Source of the DNA: Chryseobacterium edaphi
Lineage (GTDB): Bacteria; Bacteroidota; Bacteroidia; Flavobacteriales; Weeksellaceae
Assembly: GCF_025628985.1 (NCBI RefSeq)
Contig: NZ_JAOTEM010000002.1
Coordinates: forward strand, 778,678-842,677
Direction: 5' to 3'
Length of the DNA stretch: 64,000 nt
The notes under the pieces were generated by a model. The model ran no database searches. It saw nothing but the letters and a program-made list of their open reading frames with translations, and was not told the DNA's origin. The translations under genes were made by a program, and so were the position numbers. Shown here one piece after another: positions 46,071 to 54,855 of this stretch. Numbering within the stretch: the first letter of the stretch is position 1; each line of letters begins with the position of its first letter.

Positions 46071-47640
46071 GAAAGATTTTCTTAAAACATTGTTTTTAGG
46101 AAGCTTGATGTTACCTTTTCTGCAATATTGTGGAACGAAAACAAAATCTTTACTTTTAAAAATCACCGGAACCAATCATATTCTCGGTCATAAACTCTGG
46201 GCAAAAGATTTCCCGAAATTCACAGAAGAAATTCAGACCAAATATTTAATTGTCGGCGGCGGAATTTCCGGACTTTCTGCCTGTCGGTTTTTAGACCAAA
46301 ATAACGAAAAAGATTACCTTCTTCTCGAAATGGAAAACCATTTGGGCGGAAATTCTTCAAACGGAGAAAATAAATTCTCAAAATTTCCTTTGGGAGCGCA
46401 TTATTTACCCTTACCCAATAAAGAAAATACAGAAATCATCGATTTTCTGAAAGAATCTAAAATCTATTTAGGAGAAGACGAAAAAGGAGAGCCGATTTTA
46501 GATGAATATCAAATGACTTTTCCGCAGCAGGAACGTTTGTTTTATAAAAATTCATGGCAAAATGATGTTGTTCCACAAAAAGGAATTTCTCTTGAAGCTC
46601 AAAAAGAACTGCAAATGTTTTTTGCTTTAATGGATGGTTTTCGTGTCAAGAAAGATAATGCCGGAAAATATTGGTTTGCTATTCCTGTACATGATTCGAG
46701 TAAGGAAGATGAGGTTTTAAATCTTGAGAAAATTCTTTTCAAAGATTGGCTTACAGAGCATAATTTCAAATCTGAAGAATTACTTTGGCTATTGGATTAT
46801 TCTTGTCGCGACGATTACGGTTTGGGAATCGATTATGTTTCGGCATGGGCAGGAATTCATTATTTTGCAGGAAGAAAAAACAACTGGAGCACAAAATATA
46901 AAGATCAGGTTTTTACATGGCCGGAAGGAAACGCAAGACTGACAAAACATCTTTCAAAATATACAGAAGGTAACAATCTAACCCAACATTTGGTTTTTGA
47001 TATTAAAATCAACGGAGAAAAAGTTGAGGTTTTAAGCTTTGATAACACTGAGAAAAAAACAAAAAAGATTGTTGCCGATAAAGTTCTCTTTGCAACACAA
47101 CAATTTGTGAATGAAAGAATTTTTAAAAACAGAAACACAAAATCTTTCAACTATGTTCCGTGGCTTTTGACGACGATTACGCTCAAAAATGAATTTGGCG
47201 GAGATGAAGAATTGGCTTGGGATAATGTGATTTACGGTTCGGAAGGTTTGGGATATATTTACGATCAACATCAGAATGTCAATCAGATCATGGGTGAAAA
47301 AGTGATTACTTATTACAAAAGTTTTTCAACCAATGATTGCAGAAAAGCGAGAAAGAAACTGTATTCCATTAAAGAAGATCAGCTTAAAAGTCTTGTTTTG
47401 GATGATTTAAAAAAAGCACATCCTTTGATTGAAGAATTTATTGTTGAAATGCAGTTTCACAAGATTGGACATGCAATGATTGCGCCTGTTCCCAATCAGA
47501 TTTTCGGAGAGGAAACTCAAAAGGCAAAAGAATCAATTGACGGAAAAGTGTTTTTTGCACATACCGATTTATCGGGAATTTCCATTTTTGAAGAAGCTTT
47601 TTATCAGGGAATAATAGCTGCAAAAGAAATGTTGAAATAG
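46045..47640 (+). CDS. Exported FAD-dependent oxidoreductase, Tat-type lipoprotein
   Basis: 531 residues. The N terminus has SRKDFLK (8-14), an RK variant of the twin-arginine motif, then a hydrophobic stretch ending LPFLQYC with Cys29 as probable lipid site. The dinucleotide fold is YLIVGGGISGLSACRFL (67-83). The rest follows the amine-oxidase/phytoene-desaturase-like pattern (LGGNSSNGENKFSKFPLGAH; late FAD-contact segment FFAHTDLSGISIFEEAF). Export after cofactor insertion would suit a Tat flavoprotein. It overlaps the spermidine synthase gene by 26 bases, so polyamine or polyamine-adduct oxidation outside the cytoplasm is a reasonable guess. Confidence 0.8.
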   Translation: MKSGEKYSRKDFLKTLFLGSLMLPFLQYCGTKTKSLLLKITGTNHILGHKLWAKDFPKFTEEIQTKYLIVGGGISGLSACRFLDQNNEKDYLLLEMENHLGGNSSNGENKFSKFPLGAHYLPLPNKENTEIIDFLKESKIYLGEDEKGEPILDEYQMTFPQQERLFYKNSWQNDVVPQKGISLEAQKELQMFFALMDGFRVKKDNAGKYWFAIPVHDSSKEDEVLNLEKILFKDWLTEHNFKSEELLWLLDYSCRDDYGLGIDYVSAWAGIHYFAGRKNNWSTKYKDQVFTWPEGNARLTKHLSKYTEGNNLTQHLVFDIKINGEKVEVLSFDNTEKKTKKIVADKVLFATQQFVNERIFKNRNTKSFNYVPWLLTTITLKNEFGGDEELAWDNVIYGSEGLGYIYDQHQNVNQIMGEKVITYYKSFSTNDCRKARKKLYSIKEDQLKSLVLDDLKKAHPLIEEFIVEMQFHKIGHAMIAPVPNQIFGEETQKAKESIDGKVFFAHTDLSGISIFEEAFYQGIIAAKEMLK

Positions 47641-47685
47641 AACTGTAATTTTAAATCATGTATTATTTATAAACTGATTATTAAA

Positions 47686-47870
47686 TTTTATCGCAAAGGC
47701 AGACAAAGTTTTGATTACTTCATCGCCTGTTAGGTTATACAAAGCCGCTCCGCTTATCGAAGTAACACAAAGGATTACTTTGTATTTCAATTGCTAAGTG
47801 AAACGCCATTGTCTATCATAAATTTCGTAGCTAATAAAAAATATCTTTGTTTAACCTCGCGATTAAAAAA
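47686..47870. repeat. Probable dispersed intergenic repeat of Chryseobacterium type
   Basis: This gene-free stretch begins ATCGCAAAGGC and ends CCTCGCGATTAAA, so the ends are imperfect inverted repeats. It contains AAAGCCGCTCCGCTT and CAATTGCTAAGTGAAACGCC. I recall very similar elements in many copies in Chryseobacterium genomes. That memory cannot be verified here. Confidence 0.5.
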
Positions 47871-47903
47871 TATAAAAAATCCGACTGAAATAACTGGAAA
47901 AAA

Positions 47904-48926
47904 ATGAAGCAACCCTGGATACATAACGCAAAAACTGACGGCTGGCTGATTCTTTCGCCGCCATTTGTAATCCTGCTGATTATCTTTCTCTTTCAAAAAC
48001 ATATTCAAGGTTTAGAAAATCACTGTTCATTTTACACTTGGTTATTTTTGATTGTCTTTGTGGATGTTGCGCACGTTTATTCTACTTTGTTTAAGACGTA
48101 TTTTGTAAAAGCTGAAATTAAAAAAAGACCATTTTTATATTATGGAATTCCTGCGTTGAGCTGGATTTTAGGACTTATTCTTTATCAATTTGGAAGTCTC
48201 AGCTTTTGGTCGGTTTTGGCTTTAATCGCTGTCTTTCATTTTATCAGGCAGCAATATGGTTTCATGCGGATTTACTCACGTTTTGAGCCAAATAATTTTA
48301 GCAAAAGAATAGACGAAATCGCTATTTACACGGCAACAATTTATCCGATGTTATACTGGTTTAAAACTCCGAGAGCATTCACATGGTTTGTTGAAAATGA
48401 ATTTAATTGGTTTAAAAATATACCGGATTATACCCAGTTTATTACAATTCTTTATTTCATCATTTTATCAGTCTGGATTTTTAAGACAATTTTTGAAATC
48501 TTTAGAACAAGACAGATTAATATTCCGAAAACAGCCATCATTAGCGGAACTTTTCTTTCATGGTATTTTGGGATTGTCTATTTCAATAATGATTTTGTTT
48601 TCACTTTTCTGAATGTAATTTCACACGGAATTCCTTATGTCGCTTTGATTTACATCAGAGAAATCAAGCAGAAAGAGAATCAACAGCTCAACAGACTGTC
48701 GGTTTTCAAATCTACTTTCGGAATCTTTTTGTTTGTAGTCGTCATTGTAGGATTCGCTTTTTTCGAAGAGTTCCTGTGGGAAGTTCTGATCTGGCGTGAG
48801 CATTTATCATTTGACTTTCAACTTTCAGAAACATGGTTTCAGTTTTTGGTTCCTTTGCTTATAGTTCCTCAATTAACCCATTATTTACTGGACGGATTTA
48901 TTTGGAAGAAACCCAAAAAACTTTAA
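47904..48926 (+). CDS. Polytopic membrane protein of unknown function
   Basis: 340 residues with about eight or nine membrane helices. Conserved-looking polar residues lie in helices: FVDVAHVYSTLFKTYF near 50-65 and ALIAVFHFIRQQYGF near 108-122, with paired histidines that recall membrane metal or lipid enzymes. I do not know the family. It follows the flavoprotein gene after 263 bases of repeat-like sequence and precedes the GH43-like gene by 27 bases. Confidence 0.75.
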   Translation: MKQPWIHNAKTDGWLILSPPFVILLIIFLFQKHIQGLENHCSFYTWLFLIVFVDVAHVYSTLFKTYFVKAEIKKRPFLYYGIPALSWILGLILYQFGSLSFWSVLALIAVFHFIRQQYGFMRIYSRFEPNNFSKRIDEIAIYTATIYPMLYWFKTPRAFTWFVENEFNWFKNIPDYTQFITILYFIILSVWIFKTIFEIFRTRQINIPKTAIISGTFLSWYFGIVYFNNDFVFTFLNVISHGIPYVALIYIREIKQKENQQLNRLSVFKSTFGIFLFVVVIVGFAFFEEFLWEVLIWREHLSFDFQLSETWFQFLVPLLIVPQLTHYLLDGFIWKKPKKL

Positions 48927-48927
48927 T

Positions 48928-48935
48928 TAAATTTG
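48928..48935 (+). promoter_or_regulatory. TAnnTTTG box before GH43-like gene
   Basis: TAAATTTG 19 bases before the ATG. The nearest upstream TTG gives a spacing of 23, slightly long. Confidence 0.4.
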
Positions 48936-48953
48936 TCTCCAAGAACTATTCAG

Positions 48954-50708
48954 ATGCAAAAACACATTTTTTTATTAGCCTTATTTTTGGGATTTTCTAT
49001 AAACGCTCAACAAAAAACATATTGTAACCCAATCAATATCGATTATGGTTACACGCCTTTTGAAGTATTTTCAAAACAAGGAAAACACCGTGCTACAGCT
49101 GATCCTGTGATTGTTAATTTTCAGAAAAAGTTGTTTCTTTTTTCGACTAATCAGGAAGGCTATTGGCACAGCGACAATATGCTCGACTGGAAATTTGTTA
49201 AAAGAAAATTCCTCAGAGATAATAAATATACCCACGATCTGAACGCACCCGCAGTTTGGGCGATGAAAGATACCTTGTACGTTTATGGCTCAACCTGGGA
49301 ATCTGATTTCCCGATCTGGAAATCGACCAATCCAACTGTTGACGACTGGAAAATAGCTGTCGATACATTAAAAGTTGGAGCGTGGGATCCTGCTTTTCAT
49401 TATGATGAAGACAAAAATAAACTATATTTATATTGGGGATCAAGCAACGAATGGCCACTTTTGGGAACTGAAGTTAAAGTGAAAAACTTACAATCTCAAG
49501 GTTTTGTAAAGCCTATTTTGAGATTAAAACCTGAAGATCACGGTTGGGAAAGATTTGGCGAATACAATGATAATGTTTTTCTGCAGCCTTTTGTAGAAGG
49601 AGCATGGGTGACAAAGTACAAAGACAAATATTATATGCAGTATGGCGCTCCGGCAACAGAATTCAGCGGTTATTCTGACGGAGTTTATGTAAGTAAAAAT
49701 CCATTAGAAGGATTTGAGTATCAACAGCATAATCCGTTTTCCTACAAGCCGGGAGGTTTTGCAAGAGGGGCTGGTCACGGAGCAACTTTTGAGGATAATT
49801 TTAAAAACTGGTGGCACGTCTCAACGATTTTTATTTCCACTAAAAATAATTTTGAAAGACGTTTAGGAATTTGGCCTGCAGGTTTTGATAAAGATGATGT
49901 GATGTACACCAACACGGCTTACGGTGATTATCCGACTTTACTTCCACAGTTTGCACAAGGAAAAGATTTCTCAAAAGGACTTTTCCAGGGTTGGATGTTG
50001 CTGAATTACAATAAACCCGTTCAGGTTTCTTCAACTTTAGGCGGTTATCATTCCAATAATGCGGTGGATGAAGATATTAAAACCTATTGGAGCGCCAAAA
50101 CCGGAAATTCGGGTGAATGGTTTCAGACTGATTTAGGTGAAGTTTCGACAATCAATGCGATTCAGACCAATTATGCAGATCAGGATGTAGAATTTATGGG
50201 AAAAACCGAAGGCAAAATGCATCAGTACAAAATCTATGGTTCAAACGATGGTAAAAAGTGGAAAGTCATCGTCGATAAAAGTAAAAACACCAAAGACGTT
50301 CCTCACGATTATGTAGAATTGGAAAAACCTGCCGAAGCAAGATTTTTAAAAATGGAAAATTTGAAAATGCCGACAGGAAAGTTTGCGTTAAGCGGTTTCA
50401 GAGTTTTCGGAAAAGGTGCAGGAACGAAACCTGCGAAAGTTCAGAATTTTGTTCCGTTGAGAGCAGATCCTAAAAAGTTTGGTGAAAGAAGAAGCATTTG
50501 GATGAAGTGGCAACAAAACTCTGATGCGGATGGATATGTAATTTATTGGGGAAAATCACCTGACAAATTGTATGGAAGCATTATGGTTTACGGTAAAAAC
50601 GAATATTTCTTTACCGGAGCAGACAGGGTAGATTCTTATTATTTCCAGATCGAAGCATTTAATGCAAATGGTATTTCTGATAGAACGGAGGTGGTGAAGT
50701 CTGAGTAA
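48954..50708 (+). CDS. Exported GH43-like glycosidase with discoidin domain
   Basis: 584 residues from the ATG at 48954, which begins the signal peptide (MQKHIFLLALFLGFSINAQ). The five-bladed propeller of family GH43 shows the base Asp in RATADPVIV near 50, the modulating Asp in GAWDPAFHYDED near 148 and the acid Glu in FVEGAWVTKY near 215. It is followed by an F5/8 type C (discoidin) carbohydrate-binding domain at about 360-480 (NNAVDEDIKTYWSAKTG; YKIYGSNDGKKWKVI) and a C-terminal Fn3-like region. Probable role: extracellular glycan hydrolysis, substrate unknown. Confidence 0.85.
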   Translation: MQKHIFLLALFLGFSINAQQKTYCNPINIDYGYTPFEVFSKQGKHRATADPVIVNFQKKLFLFSTNQEGYWHSDNMLDWKFVKRKFLRDNKYTHDLNAPAVWAMKDTLYVYGSTWESDFPIWKSTNPTVDDWKIAVDTLKVGAWDPAFHYDEDKNKLYLYWGSSNEWPLLGTEVKVKNLQSQGFVKPILRLKPEDHGWERFGEYNDNVFLQPFVEGAWVTKYKDKYYMQYGAPATEFSGYSDGVYVSKNPLEGFEYQQHNPFSYKPGGFARGAGHGATFEDNFKNWWHVSTIFISTKNNFERRLGIWPAGFDKDDVMYTNTAYGDYPTLLPQFAQGKDFSKGLFQGWMLLNYNKPVQVSSTLGGYHSNNAVDEDIKTYWSAKTGNSGEWFQTDLGEVSTINAIQTNYADQDVEFMGKTEGKMHQYKIYGSNDGKKWKVIVDKSKNTKDVPHDYVELEKPAEARFLKMENLKMPTGKFALSGFRVFGKGAGTKPAKVQNFVPLRADPKKFGERRSIWMKWQQNSDADGYVIYWGKSPDKLYGSIMVYGKNEYFFTGADRVDSYYFQIEAFNANGISDRTEVVKSE

Positions 50709-50712
50709 TTAA

Positions 50713-50822
50713 TCTTAACCATTAAGTTTAATAAGTTTCTAAGATTTATTTAGCACGCAACTTAAATTTGCCTGCAAATTCTTAAATCGTCTAAACTTAT
50801 TAATTGATCTTAATGGTTAAAA
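50713..50822. repeat. 110-bp palindromic intergenic element
   Basis: TTAACCATTAAG (50715-50726) and CTTAATGGTTAA (50809-50820) are perfect inverted arms. They are followed inward by AATAAGTTT/AAACTTATT, with an inner AATTTGC-CT-GCAAATT hairpin at about 50765-50780. The element fills the gap between two genes and resembles a dispersed element I recall from Chryseobacterium genomes. Confidence 0.65.
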
Positions 50823-50872
50823 AATGTTTCTTAGTATTTAAAGTCTTTTAGCAAAGTAGTGACTACAATAAT

Positions 50873-51391
50873 ATGGAAAAACCTGTTCTTGTAATAAGTA
50901 TCTTAATTCTTGGATATGTCCTGTACAACTATTCTGATTTTGAAAATAGTGCGGTAGGTTATTCTATTATTTTCCTTTGTTTTGCAACCATTATATTTTC
51001 ATATTATAAATTGAAATATCCGAATGACAGACATGATTTTTTGACTGTTGAAAAAGAAATCAATGACCTTGAGAATTTTAACGGAATTTTCAGATACGAA
51101 GAAACTGGATTTCGTTTTGTGTTATCTGAAAAAGATGAGTTTGTAAAGTGGGATGATATAATGGAAGTAAATGCTTTCAGTATTCCTTTTGGTTACCGTG
51201 ATAAACAAAGTGGGATTGAAGTGGTAACCACTGAGAGAAGTTTTGAGTTTAATCAGAAACATTTTCCCGGATTTGAAAAATTATCTAATCAGCTTCACGA
51301 AAATTTACCTCATTGGAATATTGATTCTTCTTTAGTTGGAATAAATAATTATGGTCTTGAAAAAGCAAATCTTTATAAAAAGGCTGATTAA
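50873..51391 (+). CDS. Small membrane protein, possible PH-like domain
   Basis: 172 residues. Two N-terminal membrane helices (VLVISILILGYVLYNY; YSIIFLCFATIIFSYYKL) are followed by a cytoplasmic domain with KWDDIMEVNAFSIPFGYRD and GIEVVTTERSFEFNQ, which look like strands of a PH-like fold. The function is unknown. It is convergent with the esterase gene and ends one base from it. Confidence 0.68.
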   Translation: MEKPVLVISILILGYVLYNYSDFENSAVGYSIIFLCFATIIFSYYKLKYPNDRHDFLTVEKEINDLENFNGIFRYEETGFRFVLSEKDEFVKWDDIMEVNAFSIPFGYRDKQSGIEVVTTERSFEFNQKHFPGFEKLSNQLHENLPHWNIDSSLVGINNYGLEKANLYKKAD

Positions 51392-51392
51392 T

Positions 51393-52247
51393 TTATTGAA
51401 TGTGTTTTAAAAATTCATCAATTTTTTGAATCAGAAAAGGAGAATTCTTTTCATTCTGCCAATCAAGATGCCCGCCGGGAAATTCAAAAGACTGATTATA
51501 AATTCCATTTTTATTCAGTGTTGAATCTAAAATAGATTTTTGTGATAATGGAATAACCTGATCGTTATTTCCATAGAAAGAAATGGTTGGAGGTGATTTT
51601 TCGTTGATCCAATAAACAGGATTTGGAATGTCTAAGTTTGTAAGATCAGTTGTAGTCGGAGTTTTCATATCAATCATATGTTTTTCAACAAAATCATAAT
51701 CGGAGTAATGAGCAAAATCTTTATGCAGTAAATCAGCAGGTCCTACAATATTAACGACCGCTTTGATTTTGTTATGATGTTTAAAATCAAAAAAAGAATT
51801 GTTGCCATACAACATTGATAAGTGAGCTCCTGCGCTGTTTCCAAGCAAAATAAATTTAGACTTAGGATTAAATCTTTTAACCAATAAACCAAGTGCACGA
51901 TCAATATCATTAGTTTGGTTGGGAAGAACAAAAGAATTTGCATCTGCTAAACGATAATTGATATTGGCAAAAGCATAATCCGGAAGTTTCTGCATTAATG
52001 ATAGTGTAAAAAAGGTAAGATTAGATTTGTCTCCTGCTCTCCAACCGCCGCCATGAATGATAACGAAAATTCCTTTAATTGAATCTTTATTTTTTGGGAT
52101 ATATAAATCTAATTTTTGTTGAGAATCTGCTCCGTAAGAAAGATTCATCTCTTTATCAAACGAAATGTCTTTTCCGAGATTCACGGTTTTTTTTTGACAT
52201 CCCGAAAGTAGTAAGATCAATAAAAGAATTCCAATAAATTTATTCAT
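51393..52247 (-). CDS. Alpha/beta hydrolase lipoprotein (esterase-like)
   Basis: 284 residues from the ATG at 52247, which starts the lipoprotein signal (MNKFIGILLLILLLSGC, Cys17). The upstream in-frame start at 52298 is rejected. The oxyanion loop HGGGWRAG and the nucleophile elbow GNSAGAH are typical of BD-FAE/carboxylesterase-like hydrolases. The acid is probably in FYGNNDQVIP and the catalytic His in FPGGHLDW near the C terminus. It is probably anchored in the envelope. The substrate cannot be told. Confidence 0.87.
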   Translation of the reverse strand: MNKFIGILLLILLLSGCQKKTVNLGKDISFDKEMNLSYGADSQQKLDLYIPKNKDSIKGIFVIIHGGGWRAGDKSNLTFFTLSLMQKLPDYAFANINYRLADANSFVLPNQTNDIDRALGLLVKRFNPKSKFILLGNSAGAHLSMLYGNNSFFDFKHHNKIKAVVNIVGPADLLHKDFAHYSDYDFVEKHMIDMKTPTTTDLTNLDIPNPVYWINEKSPPTISFYGNNDQVIPLSQKSILDSTLNKNGIYNQSFEFPGGHLDWQNEKNSPFLIQKIDEFLKHIQ

Positions 52248-52261
52248 AGTCTTAAAGATAG

Positions 52262-52288
52262 AAAAACCCACCGGTTTCCCGGCAGGTT
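52262..52288 (-). terminator. Leftward terminator between receptor and esterase genes
   Basis: On the minus strand AACCTGCCGG, loop GAAA, CCGGTGGGTT, then T run: a 10-bp stem with two G-T wobbles and a GNRA loop (plus-strand 52265-52288). Confidence 0.85.
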
Positions 52289-52322
52289 TCTCGTACAAAA
52301 TAATATATGAAGAATGATTGTT

Positions 52323-54569
52323 TTATCTCGTTCTGCTTTTAATGGCATCTGATGCGCCTTCGATATCTCTTACTTTTTTCACTTTCTGATTTCCGAAATT
52401 GTAAGTGATGCTGAATGTTCCACCTCTTCTGAACTGGTCGTTTTTAATATAATTGTAAGTTCCGTTTGCCTGAGAATCTTCGATTTCTACAATGTTGGTT
52501 CTCAAAACATCATTTACATTTAAAGCAAAAGTCCAGTCGTTCCAGTTTTTCTTGATGCTTACATCTAAGCTCATTAGGTTTTTTAACATTCCCAATTCAA
52601 TTTGCTGTTTATCTACAAAGAAATAATTTACTCCCAAAAACCAAGTTTTTTTCTTGTCCAGACGAATCGTGTTATTGGTTTGAATCACGATGCTTGATGA
52701 TTCTCTATTGTTAATATAAGTGTCAAAAACCTGTCCTGTCGTAGGATCTGTATTCAATGTTCCTTTATTAATATTGTGCTGTACTCCGATATTGAAATTG
52801 GTAGTAAGGTATTGATTGAAGAACGTTTTCTGCATTCCCAACATTGCAGACATTTCCTGTTTGTCGCCAAAATTGGTTCTGATGTATGCCAATTGTCGAT
52901 AGGTTTTGCCTTCTCTCACAATATCTCTCTGAAGCGGAACTTGAGTAATAACATCTTTAAAATAAGAATGATTCAAGATCAGGAAATAAGAATTTTTAAA
53001 CATGTAGGTCAACTCCTGATTATACGTTGATGAAGCTTTCACGAAAGGGTTGTTTTGGGTGTAGTTATCTTCTGTAAGAATATTTTTTACAGGATTCAGC
53101 TCCCAAAAACTAGGTCTTCTCATTCTGCTGGAAAATGCGTACGAAATATTGTTTTTATCATTGATTGCATAATTCAGACTTAAATAAGGAAGCAAGTTGT
53201 TGTAGTTTCTTTCAAATTTCTGCATTGGCTCATCGGGAATTTCAGATGTTCCTAAACTTTTTGTGATTTCATATCTTGTTCCCACTTTTCCTGAAAATTT
53301 ATCCGAAAATTTCTTTTCAAAAGTGACGTATGCACCATAGATTTGCTCATCATAAATGAAATGGTTAAGATCTGGGTCAATGTTTTTCAGATTTCCATTT
53401 GCATCATAATAGTTGAAAAAATTCTTTGTATCATTGTCAGTTTTAGTAGCGTTAAAATTTCCTCCGACAGATACTGTAAAATCATTTTTAAATTTTTGGA
53501 TATAATCTACCGTTCCTGAAAAGTTATTGACGATTTGAGGAATATCCTGCAAAACATTCTGTCTAAGTTGCGTGAAAACTCCTGCGGGATTCTCAACAAT
53601 CGTTTTGTTGTTCGAATTTTGAAATCTTTTATAAATTAGATAAGCAGCATTCATGTTTAGCTTGCTTCCCAGAGAATCTGTTTTTAATTCGTAATTTAAA
53701 TTAACAGAATTATTATAATTTCTTGCATTTTCGAGATTGCTTGAGCGGGTAATATCTGTTTTATCTAAACTTCCGTCGGAATTATAAGTTTTTAAAGTAT
53801 TTAGAAGTTCTACGGTAGAACCATAGCTTTTATTTGCCCAGGAGTTCCATGATAAAGCTAAATTACTTTTGTCGCTTAACTGATAATCGAAATTTAAATA
53901 TCCGCCAAGATTTTTATTGGGATCATCGATATCTCCTACAGATTCGTTTTTTACAAAGTCATTTCCGTTTCTCAAAATGTAACTTTGAGCCTGAATATTT
54001 TCTCCCCCACTCAGATTGGCGCTGATTCCAAGCTTGCCTTTTCTGTAGTTTACAGAGAAACTTGCCTGACTTGAGTTGTATTTATTCTGAGAATTAGACA
54101 TTCTCATATTTCCGTTGGTACCGTCACTCATTTTCTTTTTCAGAACAATGTTGATGATTCCGTCTGAAGATTCTACCTGAAACTCACTTCCCGGAACGGT
54201 AATCACTTCAATTTTCTGAATATTTTCTGCAGGTGTATTTTTCAGGAATTGAGTCAAAGATTCTGCATCCATATTGGTTTTTCTGCCATTGATGTAGATT
54301 AGTGCATTGTTTTTTCCGGCAATCTTTAATGTTTTATCATCGGTCGTAGAAAGCAGGGGAGTCTGTTTCAACAAATCAAAAGTAGTATTCCCTTTGGTAA
54401 CAGGAGAAGCGGCAACATCGTATACAAAACGGTCGCTCTGTTTTTTGAAGACCTGCTTCGTCAAAACAACTTCTTCTATTTTTTTTGTTTGTAAAGTATC
54501 TGATTTTTTTTCCTGGGCAAAAGTAAGTCCTGTGAAAAATATTGCGGCGATGAGTAGTGGCGTTTTCAT
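52323..54569 (-). CDS. TonB-dependent-receptor-like outer membrane protein
   Basis: 748 residues from the ATG at 54569 (signal peptide MKTPLLIAAIFFTGLTFAQ); the upstream start at 54626 adds an unlikely prefix. A plug domain covers about 30-170 (IEEVVLTKQVF; LKIAGKNNALIYINGRKT; IQKIEVITVPGSEF), followed by a long barrel of alternating strands ending FSITYNFGNQKVKK. There is no N-terminal carboxypeptidase-like domain, as in the outer-membrane beta-barrel family of small-peptide or metal receptors. The ligand is unknown. The last 20 residues are charged and extend past the usual aromatic end. Confidence 0.88.
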   Translation of the reverse strand: MKTPLLIAAIFFTGLTFAQEKKSDTLQTKKIEEVVLTKQVFKKQSDRFVYDVAASPVTKGNTTFDLLKQTPLLSTTDDKTLKIAGKNNALIYINGRKTNMDAESLTQFLKNTPAENIQKIEVITVPGSEFQVESSDGIINIVLKKKMSDGTNGNMRMSNSQNKYNSSQASFSVNYRKGKLGISANLSGGENIQAQSYILRNGNDFVKNESVGDIDDPNKNLGGYLNFDYQLSDKSNLALSWNSWANKSYGSTVELLNTLKTYNSDGSLDKTDITRSSNLENARNYNNSVNLNYELKTDSLGSKLNMNAAYLIYKRFQNSNNKTIVENPAGVFTQLRQNVLQDIPQIVNNFSGTVDYIQKFKNDFTVSVGGNFNATKTDNDTKNFFNYYDANGNLKNIDPDLNHFIYDEQIYGAYVTFEKKFSDKFSGKVGTRYEITKSLGTSEIPDEPMQKFERNYNNLLPYLSLNYAINDKNNISYAFSSRMRRPSFWELNPVKNILTEDNYTQNNPFVKASSTYNQELTYMFKNSYFLILNHSYFKDVITQVPLQRDIVREGKTYRQLAYIRTNFGDKQEMSAMLGMQKTFFNQYLTTNFNIGVQHNINKGTLNTDPTTGQVFDTYINNRESSSIVIQTNNTIRLDKKKTWFLGVNYFFVDKQQIELGMLKNLMSLDVSIKKNWNDWTFALNVNDVLRTNIVEIEDSQANGTYNYIKNDQFRRGGTFSITYNFGNQKVKKVRDIEGASDAIKSRTR

Positions 54570-54623
54570 GATTTTAGAATTTGATAGTTTATAGATGCTT
54601 GTATCTGTTATTATTTTACATTG

Positions 54624-54655
54624 CAAAGATATGTAATAAATTTAGTATCATGCAA
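54624..54655 (-). promoter_or_regulatory. Promoter of the TonB-like receptor gene
   Basis: On the minus strand TTG (54655-54653), 21 bases, TATCTTTG (54631-54624), followed by CAATG. The leader would be about 48 bases. Confidence 0.65.
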
Positions 54656-54855
54656 TACAAAGTAGTAAAAATGTTTTGATTTAATTTGTAACTATCTAAT
54701 TATGAGTTACTAAATTTTAAATTTCAAATATTGACTTCTTTGAGTTTCTATATAATTAGACAACTTGAACTATAATTTTATTACATTATAAAATAAATTA
54801 TTAAACTTCACTTTTTTTTGATTAATTTAGAGTTCACAATAAAACGTAATAATTT

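Noticed and set aside
52248..52298. Longer N terminus of the esterase gene
   Set aside because: It would start within the terminator of the upstream receptor gene and would bury the lipoprotein signal peptide.
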